Positions 25,967 through 36,265 of a stretch of 64,000 bases of DNA are shown in pieces. This DNA is from Brachionus manjavacas (Eukaryota > Rotifera > Eurotatoria > Ploima > Brachionidae), in assembly GCA_019054805.1 (NCBI GenBank), contig JAHQIY010000001.1, positions 6,586,501 through 6,650,500 of the forward strand. The letters run 5' to 3'. Each line of letters opens with the position of its first letter. Positions within the stretch are counted from its first letter, which is position 1. The position numbers and the translations under genes were made by a program. The notes under the pieces were generated by a model. That model saw only the letters and a program-made list of their open reading frames with translations, did not search any database and was not told the origin of the DNA.

Positions 25967-28900
25967 CTATAGATTAAAATTTTTAAGAAATAGAAAAGTA
26001 CAAAAACTTGTAAAAAAAGTCCAAAGGACCATGTTATTCAACATTTTGACAAAGCTTCTGTCTTCAACTGAAAACTTTTGGGCATATTTTAATCTATTTT
26101 CAAAATTTGTTTTGCTAATTTCTCGTTTACAAATAAGCATTGCCACATTTTTGGCCGAAATACAGCTTGATTCTTTTGAGCAAGTGAACCATTGTAACCC
26201 GTTTAGATAAAAAACGCGAGACCTAGTCTTGTCGTCGATAATTATCTGAGGGAACGGTGTGTGCGAATACCTGACTTTTTTATACAAAGGAGCAACTTTA
26301 TTGTTTATTTTTTTCACCAATTTCCATCCTTTGTCGAACAAGGAATCAAGTACATTTTCATTTAAATCTTTATGGGAGCTCACACTGTATAAAATAGGAC
26401 CGCCATTTTCCATAGGACTCAAGGTCTTTACTGAACAAAATTTTAAACTCTGATCATTTGAATATAATTTAAAAAGCTGCTGATTTTCTCTTGGAGAAAG
26501 CATTGAGAAGACACCATCTATTACATATGAATTTAAGGTTACCAATTCACAATCTAAAAAATCACGATACAAAATATCCAAGGAAAAATTTTCATTATAA
26601 ATATTTTTTGTCAATGGAAAGGTAACAATCACATAATCATATGTTTTTTTATAATCTCGACTATTTTTGGTGTATACTATCAAATTTTTTTCATATGAAT
26701 TCTTCGAATCATAGGTGACTTTTTTGACATGCTGGTTCAGATAAAGCTTGGTCCTTAGACTATTTTTTAATAAAAATTTTAGGATGTTTTTTTTATCGCT
26801 TTTTATAAAACTTGAATTGAAAAAAGTAGCAAGGGAGTGAAACCCGACGAGACCTGGTACCTGGTTCGATTGTCCGATGTTTTCCATGCAGGCCAAATTG
26901 GTCAAATCGTTCAAAAATTTTGTTTTGTATCTTTTAATTTGTTCGCTGAAAGATTTTTGTGAGATGGTAAAAATTAATGGGTCAATTTTGCGCACAAATT
27001 TTTCCACACTATCAAATGTGTATCCATTATCTTGTAGAATGTAAATCCTTATAATGACGTTTTAATTTAAATTAGAAATTTAAATTTGACTTTTTTTAAT
27101 ATTACTCGGAATTATATTTAAAAAAATTTAAAATTATTTTCAATACTCTGATCAAATTGCGAATTCCAAATTTTAGAATGAATATCTTTAAATTTTCCAG
27201 TTTATTAAATTGGCCATATTTTTGCACCAGGATACCATTAGAGTCGAACAGAGCAGTCAAAATTTTCTCATCGACATCATTCGATAGTTTGCAACCTTAT
27301 TAGGTTACAAAAATTTATTATTTTAAATAAAAAACTTAGATGAAAGTATTGATAAAATTCTTTTTAAATTCTTCAATTAAAAATTTGTCTTTTTTATTCA
27401 TTAGATCAACAGAATAATAATAAAAAATTTGCGGATAATAGGGCAGGCGCTCATCTCATTTTCCAGTTCCTTTTTGAGCAACGGCTTCGATCTTACACAG
27501 AGATTACTGAATCAGGGTTTATCGTCCACACCGCAATCATTATCCAGTCGAAATCGGACCTTATTTTTTAGACATTCGCCAAGTACTGAAGAGATATTTT
27601 CACCTTCAGCGGATTTGAACTCCTTATCCTTTACTTGTATGGCTAACACACAAATCATTGGCCATTAAGGCTTTCTTAAGTGATGTATCAGAGCTTTTAA
27701 CTCTTTAAAAAACTATTTAAAGTAATAATTTTCTTTTGATTTTTCAATATTAAATTATAAATTTGCAGCAAATTCATTTCACAAAAAAAAAAATTACTCG
27801 ATTTTTTTACAATGAATAAATAATTGCGATTTTGTACAAATTTTTTAGCTATTTAACTAAAATAAACTTAAAAATTTAAGCCAAATAATGAATTTAATGG
27901 ATTATTATCGAATTTAATTGTTATTCTATTAAAGTTTATCTTTATTTTATTATTTTGCTTAAGTTGACATCAAATTAATAAAAAATATTAATAATAAAAT
28001 TTTGTTTCAATGAATTGTCTCAAATATTAATCACGAAATGACCCTAAAGAGTTTGATCCCAAGATTGAATTTTATAAAGCGCTTATTAGAAACTACAGAT
28101 AAAATGTCTTATTAGCAAATTTTTAAGCTAGAAGAAACAAAAATAGGGGAACTGTCCAACTTTCTGCATCAGAACCTGATCGCGAACTAGTAAACCCGAC
28201 AAATATTTTAGCTTATATCGACTAATGGACAACTTTTTGTTTTATTCAATTTTCTAATTATCATTTTTTGATTATATTAAATGTTAAGGTTGTAATCTAT
28301 TCATTTCAATTTTGCTTTTAAATTTTATTTTCTTTTTTTAAATTTTTTCAAATTACTCATTATTTTTACAGAATCAAATTCTCTATCCATGGACCCCTTT
28401 ATTTTATATCAGATTTCTTTGAATTAAAATTTATTTTATTTCAAAATTTTTTGCTAATTTACTTAATATTTTCCAACTTTTGGAATGCATCCAATACTAA
28501 AAAAATGCTTTCAATGCTAATTCTCTTTTAATTTTATCTTATTTATACTATTCATTAACTAGTTATTTATCTTTTGGTAAACAAAATAAATTTAATTTTG
28601 TATTAAATAAATATTTTTTTGAAAAAAATTATGAATTAAAGCAATTCTGTATTGAATAAAATGACTTAATATGCTGAATGTTGATAGCAAATAATGCTTC
28701 ATACATTATGACATATAAAAAATAATATAATAATTTCTTGGAATTCTATGAGAATATTCAAAAAAAAAGGTTTTAAAAATAACTTCAATTTTCTATAATA
28801 TGGTGAGATAAAAATCGTATTTAAACTAAAATATTTAAAATTATGATAAATTTAAGATATTTTCATAGAAATGGTGAAAAAAAATTCCAATTTTAATCGG

Positions 28901-30987
28901 AAAAATTGCAGTTAATGGGAAAATTTAGTGGACTATACTCGTGTTGAACATTAACAATAGAATTTAAAAAATGAAATTTGATTAATTTAATTTCTTTTGC
29001 CGTTTTTTTTATTTTTTACTATTTTGGCAATAAATAACTAAAATTAATTTTAAATTTGGTCAAAAAGTAAAAGTTGGAATTTTTTTTAATTTTTAATTTT
29101 TAATTTTTGCAATTTTTTCGAAAGAAATTAGATTTTTTTCACCATATCTATCAAAATACGTTTTTTACATTACCATATTACAGGATAGGTAAAATCCTGT
29201 TTGGTTAAATATTTTAATTTACCATGTTTTAGGTATAAAAAAAGTTAATTCATTGTATCATAACATTATGGCATATGTATTGGTATTTTAGGAAAATACT
29301 TGCTTCCATCAAGATGATAAGATGACGAATTCATATTCCAACAATCATCGTGTTCCTAGAACAACATATTGAGGTGTTATTTGGCCTTCCAGTTGAAAAC
29401 TTATTAAATCGGCTAGATAAAGATATTTTTTCTCAAGTATCAAGATCATTAGATGAGCTGAAAAGCATCTTTGATAATGTACTCAAACCAATTTTAAAGA
29501 ATTTGATCACTAGGCTCAATAGTCGAAAATAATGAGAATTTGAAAAATAAAGACGGTTCCGAACCGTCTTTATTTGTGTTGAGTCAACACACATTCAAAA
29601 GCTAAAATCAATTTTTTCTTAACTTTTTGAGAATTTTTAAGCAATACTTTTTAATGCTTTTGTAGATGCTTTATTTCTAACTTAAGGTTTAAATTTATAA
29701 AAGATAATTAAAAGGAAAACATTAATATCTCAACTATTTCACAATGCGGTATTCAAGTTAAATAAAAAATATTAGAAATTAAATTCTAAAAACACATAAA
29801 ACAAACCAAATTTTTATTTTGATTTGGTTTTAAATGTAAAAAATATTTTTAGACTATTTGAATTTTCTTATTTATTCTTTTGAGTTAAAACTTTGGGCTT
29901 TAAAAGGAAATTCCAGAGTTCGTATAAAGTTTAAATTTTTTTCATAAAAAAATAAAAAATTTCTAGATGAGCCTTTATTATAATCTTTCTTGCAAGTCTG
30001 AAAAGGTATAGACAGAAAACTCAGTAAACATTCAAACTCGTTTTTTTTTAAACAAAAAATATTTGGAATTCCTTTTAAAAGCATAAAGTTTTAACTCTAA
30101 AGAATAAAAAGAAAATTTAAATCAGAATAGTCAAATTTTTTTTCAAATTTTAATCCTAACTTTCTAATTTAAAGAGAGATTTAAAAAGATTCTATTTTAC
30201 TTCAAAAATATTGCTTTTAAATTCTTTAAAATTTAATTTCAAATTAAAATAATGAAATGTTCTGATAATTTTAAATAACATGATCAAATTTGAAGAAGTA
30301 AAATATTTTTAAAATCTATCGACTTTTCTGATAAAATGTTAATAACAGAATGAAGATCTTTAAAAAAATGTTGCTAATTAATTTTTCACAGATCTAAAAA
30401 TGTGTGAATATCAGTTTTTAAAAATAAAGAAATATTTGAATTGATTTTTTGAAAATTAAATAAAATTTGAAAAGGTAATGAATTTTTGTCAATTTCTGCT
30501 TACATGTAGGTAGCTTTAAATTTTAAATTAGATCTAGAATTGCTTAAGGACTTAATGAATTTTGTAAATACTAATTAACAAAGAATACCTGAATTCAAGG
30601 CAAAATATCTCATATAATTTTCTGATTCATTTAATTTAAACGGATTGAGCTCATAAGTGAATCGATTGTGTTTAAATGTACTAGGACTCTTTCCCAATTC
30701 GCTTTCTTTTTCGTAAATATCTATTTTCACTTGTTTCTCATTCATGGCATTAAAAAAGTCTTCTAGGAAATATGCGGTCGAACAGCCACCTATACCCGCA
30801 CCTACAATCGCTTTTAAACAAAAAATACTTAAAAGTCGCTTAGACAACTCTTCGAAAAGATACCTATTCGAATTTTTTCCTTTTTGCTTAAGTTGTTTAT
30901 CACCTCGATTTGATCGCTCAATATCGGAACATACTGCTTCACAATAGATTCGTACTCACTCGAATTTGGCATTTGAGCAAAAAACAT
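25967..30987 (-). CDS. PCYOX1: Prenylcysteine oxidase-like flavoprotein (PCYOX1 family)
   Basis: FAD-dependent thioether oxidase family that breaks down prenylated cysteine released from prenylated proteins, yielding free cysteine, an isoprenoid aldehyde and hydrogen peroxide. Four exons join in phase: 30987-30864, 30810-30589, 27295-27106 and 27047-25967 (538 residues; the human protein is about 505). Exon two begins with the FAD motif AIVGAGIGGCSTAYFLE and the acidic IYEKE. Exon three matches the WRYGFQSLR region. Exon four carries YDYVIVTFPL, GPILYSVSSHK and RVFYLNGLQWF, the conserved C-terminal flavin-binding block. The N-terminus (about 41 residues before the FAD motif) lacks a clear signal peptide although the family is lysosomal, so a 5' exon may be missing. 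The last 22 residues include a hydrophobic segment (VLWTFFTSFCTFLFL) that could be a membrane anchor. Divergently arranged with the PCMTD gene. Confidence 0.9.
27430..27690 (-). mobile_element. Probable tRNA-derived SINE remnant
   Basis: An island richer in G+C than the surrounding intron. On the minus strand it has a pol III B-box-like GTTCAAATCC (27620-27611), preceded by a TTGTGTGTTAGCCATACAA anticodon-arm-like hairpin and a TGGCCAATG stretch. The T arm does not pair fully, so it is not a functional tRNA. It lies in the 3.3-kb second intron of the prenylcysteine oxidase gene. Confidence 0.35.
29545..29590. repeat. Two back-to-back perfect hairpins, first with AATAAA on both strands
   Basis: 29545-29575 is a perfect inverted repeat of 15 bp per arm around a single C (AAATAAAGACGGTTC, then its complement), so AATAAA can be read on either strand. 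One base later, 29576-29590 is GTGTTGA-G-TCAACAC, a second perfect palindrome. Both lie in an intron of the minus-strand oxidase gene, just after a 60-codon plus-strand open frame. Confidence 0.8.
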
Positions 30988-31344
30988 GTGCGACAAAAAA
31001 ATTCAAAATAGAGAATAAAAAATTACTATTTTTTAGGTAAATTTTTTTTTAAATTAAAAAAAATACTTTGAATTTATTAAGATACCTGAAACTTAGAAGT
31101 TCGAAATTTAAGCCTTTGAGCTAGAACGAGCCTAGACAAATTAAAAGCCTTTTTTTCAATCGAACATGTGCCGCTAGACTTCAAGTAATCTTTATTTTGC
31201 ATTAAACCAAAACGCAATTAGTTTAAAATTTTTGAAATAATTTTTAAATTATGCAATTAAGAATTTATTTAATAAACAAAGCCTGAAAAATTTTGCTCTT
31301 CTTTCAAGAAATAGACTAAAAATAAATAAAGAAATTTGCACATA
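30988..31344. promoter_or_regulatory. Divergent intergenic region between oxidase and PCMTD genes
   Basis: The two start codons are 357 bp apart in head-to-head orientation, so this interval must hold both promoters or one bidirectional promoter. No TATA box stands out. An acceptor-like pyrimidine tract ending CTTTCAAG (to 31308) precedes the PCMTD start by 36 nt. Confidence 0.45.
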
Positions 31345-32730
31345 ATGGGAGGAAGTGTTTCGGCAGGTCGTACAAACGACGAACTAGTGGACAACTTGAT
31401 AGACGGAGGCCTGATTAAGTCACAGCATGTTGAGCGGGTATTCCGCGCAGTCGACCGAGGTATTTTTTACTTGCCTGGCCAGCGTGAAACGGCTTACAGG
31501 GATCTGGCGTGGCGGGAAGGCCTAATACACATATCTGCGCCATGCATCTACGCTAAAGTGATGGAAAATCTGGAACTTCGGCCGTCACAATACTTTTTAA
31601 ATATAGGATCTGGCAGTGGATACTTCAGCACCATGGTGGGGCTTGTTCTGGGCTCGAATGGAATCAACCATAATATTGAGCTGCACCAAGAGATGGTCGA
31701 CTACTCTAAACAAAAAGTGACTGAATTTGTGCAAAAAGCGCCTTATTTTGACGACTTTGATTTTTGTAAGCCAAAGTTTGTCAACGGAAACGTGTTCAAT
31801 GTGGTCACTCCGAGCTCTGTGCTCTATGACCGAATATATGTTGGTGCCGGTGCTACCACTGAACACGAAGACTTAGTCAAAAATTTGCTAAAAATAAATG
31901 GAATTTGCATCATACCTTTAAATGACAGTGTAAGTGAAATAGCACAATAAAATTCAATTTTTTATTTTTTTTTATAGCTGGTAAAAATAAAGAGACTAGA
32001 GGAGAATACCTGGGAGAAAAATACTATAATGGCCGTATCGTATGCTTCATTGGTGACTGATAATGTAGATTATAGTATTCGATTAAATCTGCCAAAGTTG
32101 CAGCCATATACACTGCAAGAACTGTGCCGCTTTGCCATTAGAAAATCAATTAGGCAATCAATTGAAAGCCAGGATGAAAGTTATTATAAAGTAAAACGAG
32201 AGCTGTCTACCTTTAACCCAAATCGTGAGTCAAAACAATCAGAAAGAAGATCAAGTGATAGTGGCAGTGAAGAGGCCGAGCAGGATGATGAAATGCTTCA
32301 AAATTTTGAAAGAGTTTTTAGTGCCAGACTCAGATCCGGTAATAATATTGATAATCAGCTGAGAATGATGATTTACGGTCATCTAATGGAAACCAATAGC
32401 AGACTTTCTGTTGATTTAGGAGGTGATGAGACCGAGAATGCTCAAAACAGGGCATTGGTGCTTGTCAGGCCTGATGACGACAGGAACGATGAGAGTGAGG
32501 AAAACGAGGCAAGTCCGAGAGAAACCGGGGACAGTGGTCTTAGTGATGGATCTCAATCAAGTTCTTTGACCGAATCCTCTCAAGCTTCGGGAGACCATCA
32601 GCGATCAAAAAAGGCCAGAAAGGATTCGCTAAGTGAAGAAAGAGAGGAAAATTTGTTACGGATGCGGATTTTACAACTCCCGCTACCAATAAATGTAAAA
32701 AGCTTTGTTCTTTATTACAGAGATATTTAA
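31345..32730 (+). CDS. PCMTD1: PCMTD-type isoaspartyl methyltransferase-domain, SOCS-box protein
   Basis: Homologue of vertebrate PCMTD1/2. Exons 31345-31929 and 31978-32730, with a 48-nt intron, give 445 residues. The start ATG is chosen because MGGSVSAG matches the family's N-myristoylated MGGAVSAG; a TTG-led extension of the frame is not needed. Residues about 5-200 form the methyltransferase-like fold: DLAWREGLIHISAPCIYAKV, the SAM motif FLNIGSGSGYFSTMVGL, and YDRIYVGAGA. The middle (about 270-410) is an acidic, Ser/Asp/Glu-rich low-complexity linker. The end LLRMRILQLPLPINVKSFVL carries BC-box-like and Cul5-box (LPLP) features. Family knowledge: PCMTD proteins are proposed Cullin-RING ligase adaptors that recognise isoaspartate-damaged proteins. 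The linker differs from the vertebrate one and is the most diverged part. Confidence 0.92.
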
Positions 32731-32820
32731 AGATCCATGACATTAAATTTAATTGATTATATTTATTGTAAATATTGAAGTTTCTTCTTTGTTTAAACTA
32801 ATTAAATGATTTATTTATTT

Positions 32821-32826
32821 AATAAA
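32821..32826 (+). terminator. Poly(A) signal after PCMTD gene
   Basis: AATAAA about 90 nt past the stop codon, the first canonical signal downstream of the gene. Confidence 0.5.
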
Positions 32827-33660
32827 ATTTTAAAAAGCAATTTTTTTTTTCAGTTTTATTTTTTATTTTAAAGACTTTCTAACGGTTCTTTAAAGAAACA
32901 AAAAAATTCTTTAATTTGGATCTTTTTTAATAGTAAATTAGAGGATTTTTGTTATAAATGTTATCTAGACCAGCAGCTAAGAGAGGTTTTGTTTAAAGGA
33001 TAGCTTCCCTTAGTTCCATTATTTCTATTTTTTGGATATTTTTATTTTTAAAATAGTTATTGAAATATCGATTATAATTAATAAATGATTCAATTTCGTG
33101 TGTTTGGGTATCGCTTAGATAGGTATAGTTTGATCTATATTAGGTGTCAGTTAAGATTGAAGTGAATAGCTCGGCCTTTGTTTGGTCCGTATCATGGACC
33201 AAACCATTTAATTTTAGGGTCGGAATTTTATTTGAAAAACTTTTATTAGTTCAAAGCTTATTTATTTTGAGCCAAAAGGGTTTACTTGAAGTTGGGTTAG
33301 GACCTATTTTATCGACCCATAGACAATGAACTTGTTGGTTCTTTAAGGTGCTCTTAAAAAAAAGAACAAAACTTCAGTATAAATCAATTCGAATAAAAAA
33401 GTAAGGTTCTTTTTAAATTTTCTAAATAAATATTTTTGATTCTTTCAGATTTTTTCAGGTTCTTTTAGGTTCTTTCTGGTTTTTTATAATTTCTTTACTG
33501 AAGATCTTCGGTTCTTTTTCCTTTTTTTTCAAAGAAAGTTTATGGTTCTTTTTCCTTTTTTTAAAAGAACCTTTATGGTTCTTTCAGGTTCTTTTTGGTT
33601 CTTTTTGAAAATCTCAATTCAAATCTAGGACTTCCCTTATCGTCTTATTAACCGAAGCCC

Positions 33661-33690
33661 TAAACCAGGGCTCCTCCCTGGACCCCGTTT
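33661..33690 (-). repeat. GC-rich core motif, copy 1
   Basis: Read on the minus strand it starts AAACGGGGTCC, has AGGGAGGAGCCCT in the middle and ends GGTTTA. The same ~30-bp motif recurs at 39185, 49045 and 55003, each time between the arms of an inverted-repeat element. Confidence 0.85.
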
Positions 33691-33877
33691 ACCTTCCCCG
33701 CAATCCGCCAAAACCAAAACTAACCAAAAAAAAACCTGAAAGAACTTCAAAAGAACCAATAAAAACAAAAAAGAAACAAAAAAGTACCAAAAAGAACCTG
33801 AAAGAACCATAACGGTTCTTTTATAAAAAAAGGGAAAAAGAACCGATGATCTTAAGTAAAGAACCAAAAAGAACCTA

Positions 33878-34502
33878 CAGTGGTGTTCCGGATTTAGTAA
33901 TTTACGATAATTTACGTAAAATGATCGAAATTTACCGAATTTTACGTAAAATATTGTAAATTTACGTTTTTTTACAAAAGTAAAAAAACGTAAATTTACA
34001 ATATTTTATTATTTACAATATTTTATTATTTACAATATTTTATTATTTACAATATTTTATTATTTACAATATTTTAATATTTACAATATAACGTAAAAAA
34101 TTGAAATAAAAATTTTTTTTCAAATTAATTTAAAATTTTACATAATCATTTTTTACCATTTTTTACTATTTTTTACCATTAAATTGATTACATTTTACCA
34201 AAATTTACGTAAATTATGGTAATTTTTTTTTTTTCATAATTTTGAATATAAATATTGAAGGATAACAAAAATTCATTTTTTTTTAAAAAGTGCCAAATTA
34301 TTTCAATTTTTTGGACATTTTTTTTTTTACATAAATTTACGTAAAATGATCGAAATTTACCGAATTTTACGTAAAATATTGTAAATTTACGTTTTTTTAC
34401 TTTTGTAAATTTACGTAAATTTACAATATTTTACGTAAAATTCGGTAAATTTCGATCATTTTACGTAAATTATCGTAAATTACTAAATCCGGAACACCAC
34501 TG
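33878..34502. mobile_element. Tc1/mariner-type MITE with long inverted repeats
   Basis: Begins CAGTGGTGTTCCGGA and ends with its exact complement, TCCGGAACACCACTG. The terminal inverted repeats stay nearly perfect for about 100 bp and are rich in TTTACGTAAA-type units. Both flanks are TA (33876-33877 and 34503-34504), the target duplication of Tc1/mariner elements. The centre has a tandem array and a further internal fold-back copy (about 34330-34480). No transposase is encoded. Confidence 0.85.
33995..34089. repeat. 17-bp tandem repeat inside the MITE
   Basis: Five successive units of about TTTACAATATTTTATTA, the last slightly changed. Confidence 0.85.
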
Positions 34503-35547
34503 TAAAAAGAACCAAAAAGAACAAAAATTAACAAAAAAATTCTTTTTTAAAAAAGAACAAAAATTAACAAAAAAATTCTTTTTTAAAAAAGAACCTATAA
34601 TTTCCATTGGGTTCTTTTTTCATTGTCTATGTATGATTTTATCAAGAAATTTTGTCCACAAATTATTTTTATGCTCTCTTATTTTGATTCTTAGTAATGT
34701 TAGTTAGTTTATTGAATTCCGATTTATCGGTTAATAGTTTTGTTTTCTTACATTTACGTCTAAGCTTGCGCCTATTCTTAATTATCCTAATTATATCAGG
34801 AGAAAGACTACTCTTAAATTGCCTTGATTTAACTAGGAATAGCCGCGAAGGCTGCTTGTTGTCTTTTAGATGTTTTTACTTGATTTCTTTTGTTAACATC
34901 ATTAGATGTAAAAATTCTAAAATGTAAATGCAAAATAATATATCACATTTACATTTCAATAAATGATTTAGGTAACTTGAACTTTTTTTAAATAAAAACT
35001 AGGACTTCCCTCGCAGTTAAAGTTTACAAGAGTCTAATCCGTTCAAAGCTTGACTAGTTATTAATCGGAATGAACATTTTAACCCAAAAAGAATCTCTGG
35101 AGAATGTTAAAAAATTCAAAACCACATTTTAAAACAAATAAAATTTTAACTATTGAAAACTCGTACATCATACATCCATTCAAACTTAAAAATCTAACTA
35201 CTCAAACCACGTTTCATCAGAAAGTCTTCGTATCCACAAGATCTAGTCAAATAAACAGATGAAGACCTAAATTATTACAAATCTGATGTATTTCAAAATA
35301 AATTTGAAACACTTTTCGATATATATTTAAAAAAATGAATAGAGCACAGAAAGAATAATAATTTTATCAATTAAAAAATTAATATTTCAAATTGGATTTA
35401 ATTTTAGAATTTACTCACTTACTTTTTTCTCATTTAAAAAATAACTCAATTCCAACTTTAATCATTATTTTAAATCATTTATTTTTGTCATATATTTTTA
35501 TTTTTTATTTTATTTTTTTTTAAAGTTTATAATTTTCTTATTTTTTA

Positions 35548-35582
35548 ATACAATCATTGTTTTTGTGTATATAAAAGGTGGG
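35548..35582 (+). repeat. 35-bp direct repeat with TATA box, copy 1
   Basis: Starts ATACAATCATTG and contains TGTATATAAAAGGTGGG. An identical copy lies 390 bp downstream. TATATAAAAGG is a strong TATA-box match, so this may be a promoter carried by the ends of a short terminal-repeat retroelement. Confidence 0.75.
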
Positions 35583-35937
35583 TAAAGTATTTTGATTCAA
35601 CAATAAATAAAATAAACAATAAGCTTATGATTTAATAAATTTATTTTCTTAATGAATAATAGAAAGTGGCCACTCTAAGTAGCCAAATGATTACATGTAG
35701 AAATAAAGGAAAAATACAAGAAACATAAAATGAGGTTTTTAATTAATAATAAAACAATTGTATATAAACTAAATATAAATATAACTATAAATCGTGCCGT
35801 GCGCAAAGCGCAAAATAAGCAAACAACTTCTAAAGGAATGGCACTTACATCATTTAATCATTTTTTAATTCATGATTAAATTAAATGCTGTTATTGATGT
35901 TGATGATGATGTAACTGTACACTGAGTTTAGTTCACG

Positions 35938-35972
35938 ATACAATCATTGTTTTTGTGTATATAAAAGGTGGG
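35938..35972 (+). repeat. 35-bp direct repeat with TATA box, copy 2
   Basis: Exact second copy of the 35548-35582 repeat. The sequences on either side of the two copies are unrelated. Confidence 0.75.
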
Positions 35973-36115
35973 AAAATAAGAAAAAAGCGGCTCTTTTTAA
36001 AAAAATTTATCTGTCAACAATCCAAAAACATAAAACCAAAAAAAAATTAAGTTAAAGAAAATCACAGAAAAAATACAAAAAAGGAAAAAGCTATACAATT
36101 AAAAAAAAAATCGGT

Positions 36116-36265
36116 TCAAAAGTTTAGAAATACAATTTTAAATTTTAAATGACCGCCTTTGGCCTTAGAACAAGCCAAAACTTTTTTTGGCATTGATTCA
36201 ATCAATTTTTGTACGTACTCAGTCGGAATCTTTAACCACTCTTTGTATAGTGCTTCTTTTTGATG
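36116..36265 (-). pseudogene. Tc1/mariner transposase C-terminal fragment
   Basis: The minus strand reads ALYKEWLKIPTEYVQKLIES, then MPKKVLACSKAKGGHLKF. This is the standard C-terminus of Tc1-family transposases (EW-x-x-IP-x-EYCQKLVESMPRR then KGGHTKY). Only about 50 codons are left, ending in TGA. No catalytic DDE residues remain in view. Confidence 0.8.

Larger units (their letters stand above)
33318..34631. mobile_element. Inverted-repeat element with GGTTCTTT arms and GC-rich core
   Basis: The ends are perfect 11-bp inverted repeats, CATAGACAATG and CATTGTCTATG. The left half is packed with GGTTCTTT-type units, the right half with the complementary AAAGAACC units, so the element folds back on itself. 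Between the arms lies a GC-rich core (33661-33690). The right half is split by a Tc1-like MITE (33878-34502). No coding capacity. It interrupts a LINE. Confidence 0.75.
32960..34925 (-). mobile_element. Jockey/CR1-like LINE remnant, split by an inserted element
   Basis: The right part (34925-34632) translates on the minus strand to FKSSLSPDIIRIIKNRRKLR and then KCKKTKLLTDKSEFNKLTN, the basic linker between endonuclease and reverse transcriptase. The left part (33317-32960) continues with IGPNPTSSKPFWLKINKL, IPTLKLNGLVHDTDQTKAEL and EIMELREAIL, the start of the RT domain. So one LINE was cut by the 1.3-kb element at 33318-34631. Stops and frame changes show it is old. No intact RT catalytic region remains. 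Confidence 0.75.

Noticed and set aside
27106..27147. Apparent frameshift between exons three and four of the oxidase gene
   Set aside because: It arises only if the donor at 27146 is used. The donor at 27105 (GTAATA) restores both the frame and the family's length, so the gene is intact.
29350..29532. 60-codon plus-strand frame (EVLFGLPVENLLNRLDKDIF) in an oxidase intron
   Set aside because: Protein-like, but no acceptor or start fits; frames change just upstream and no homologue comes to mind. Possibly a relic.
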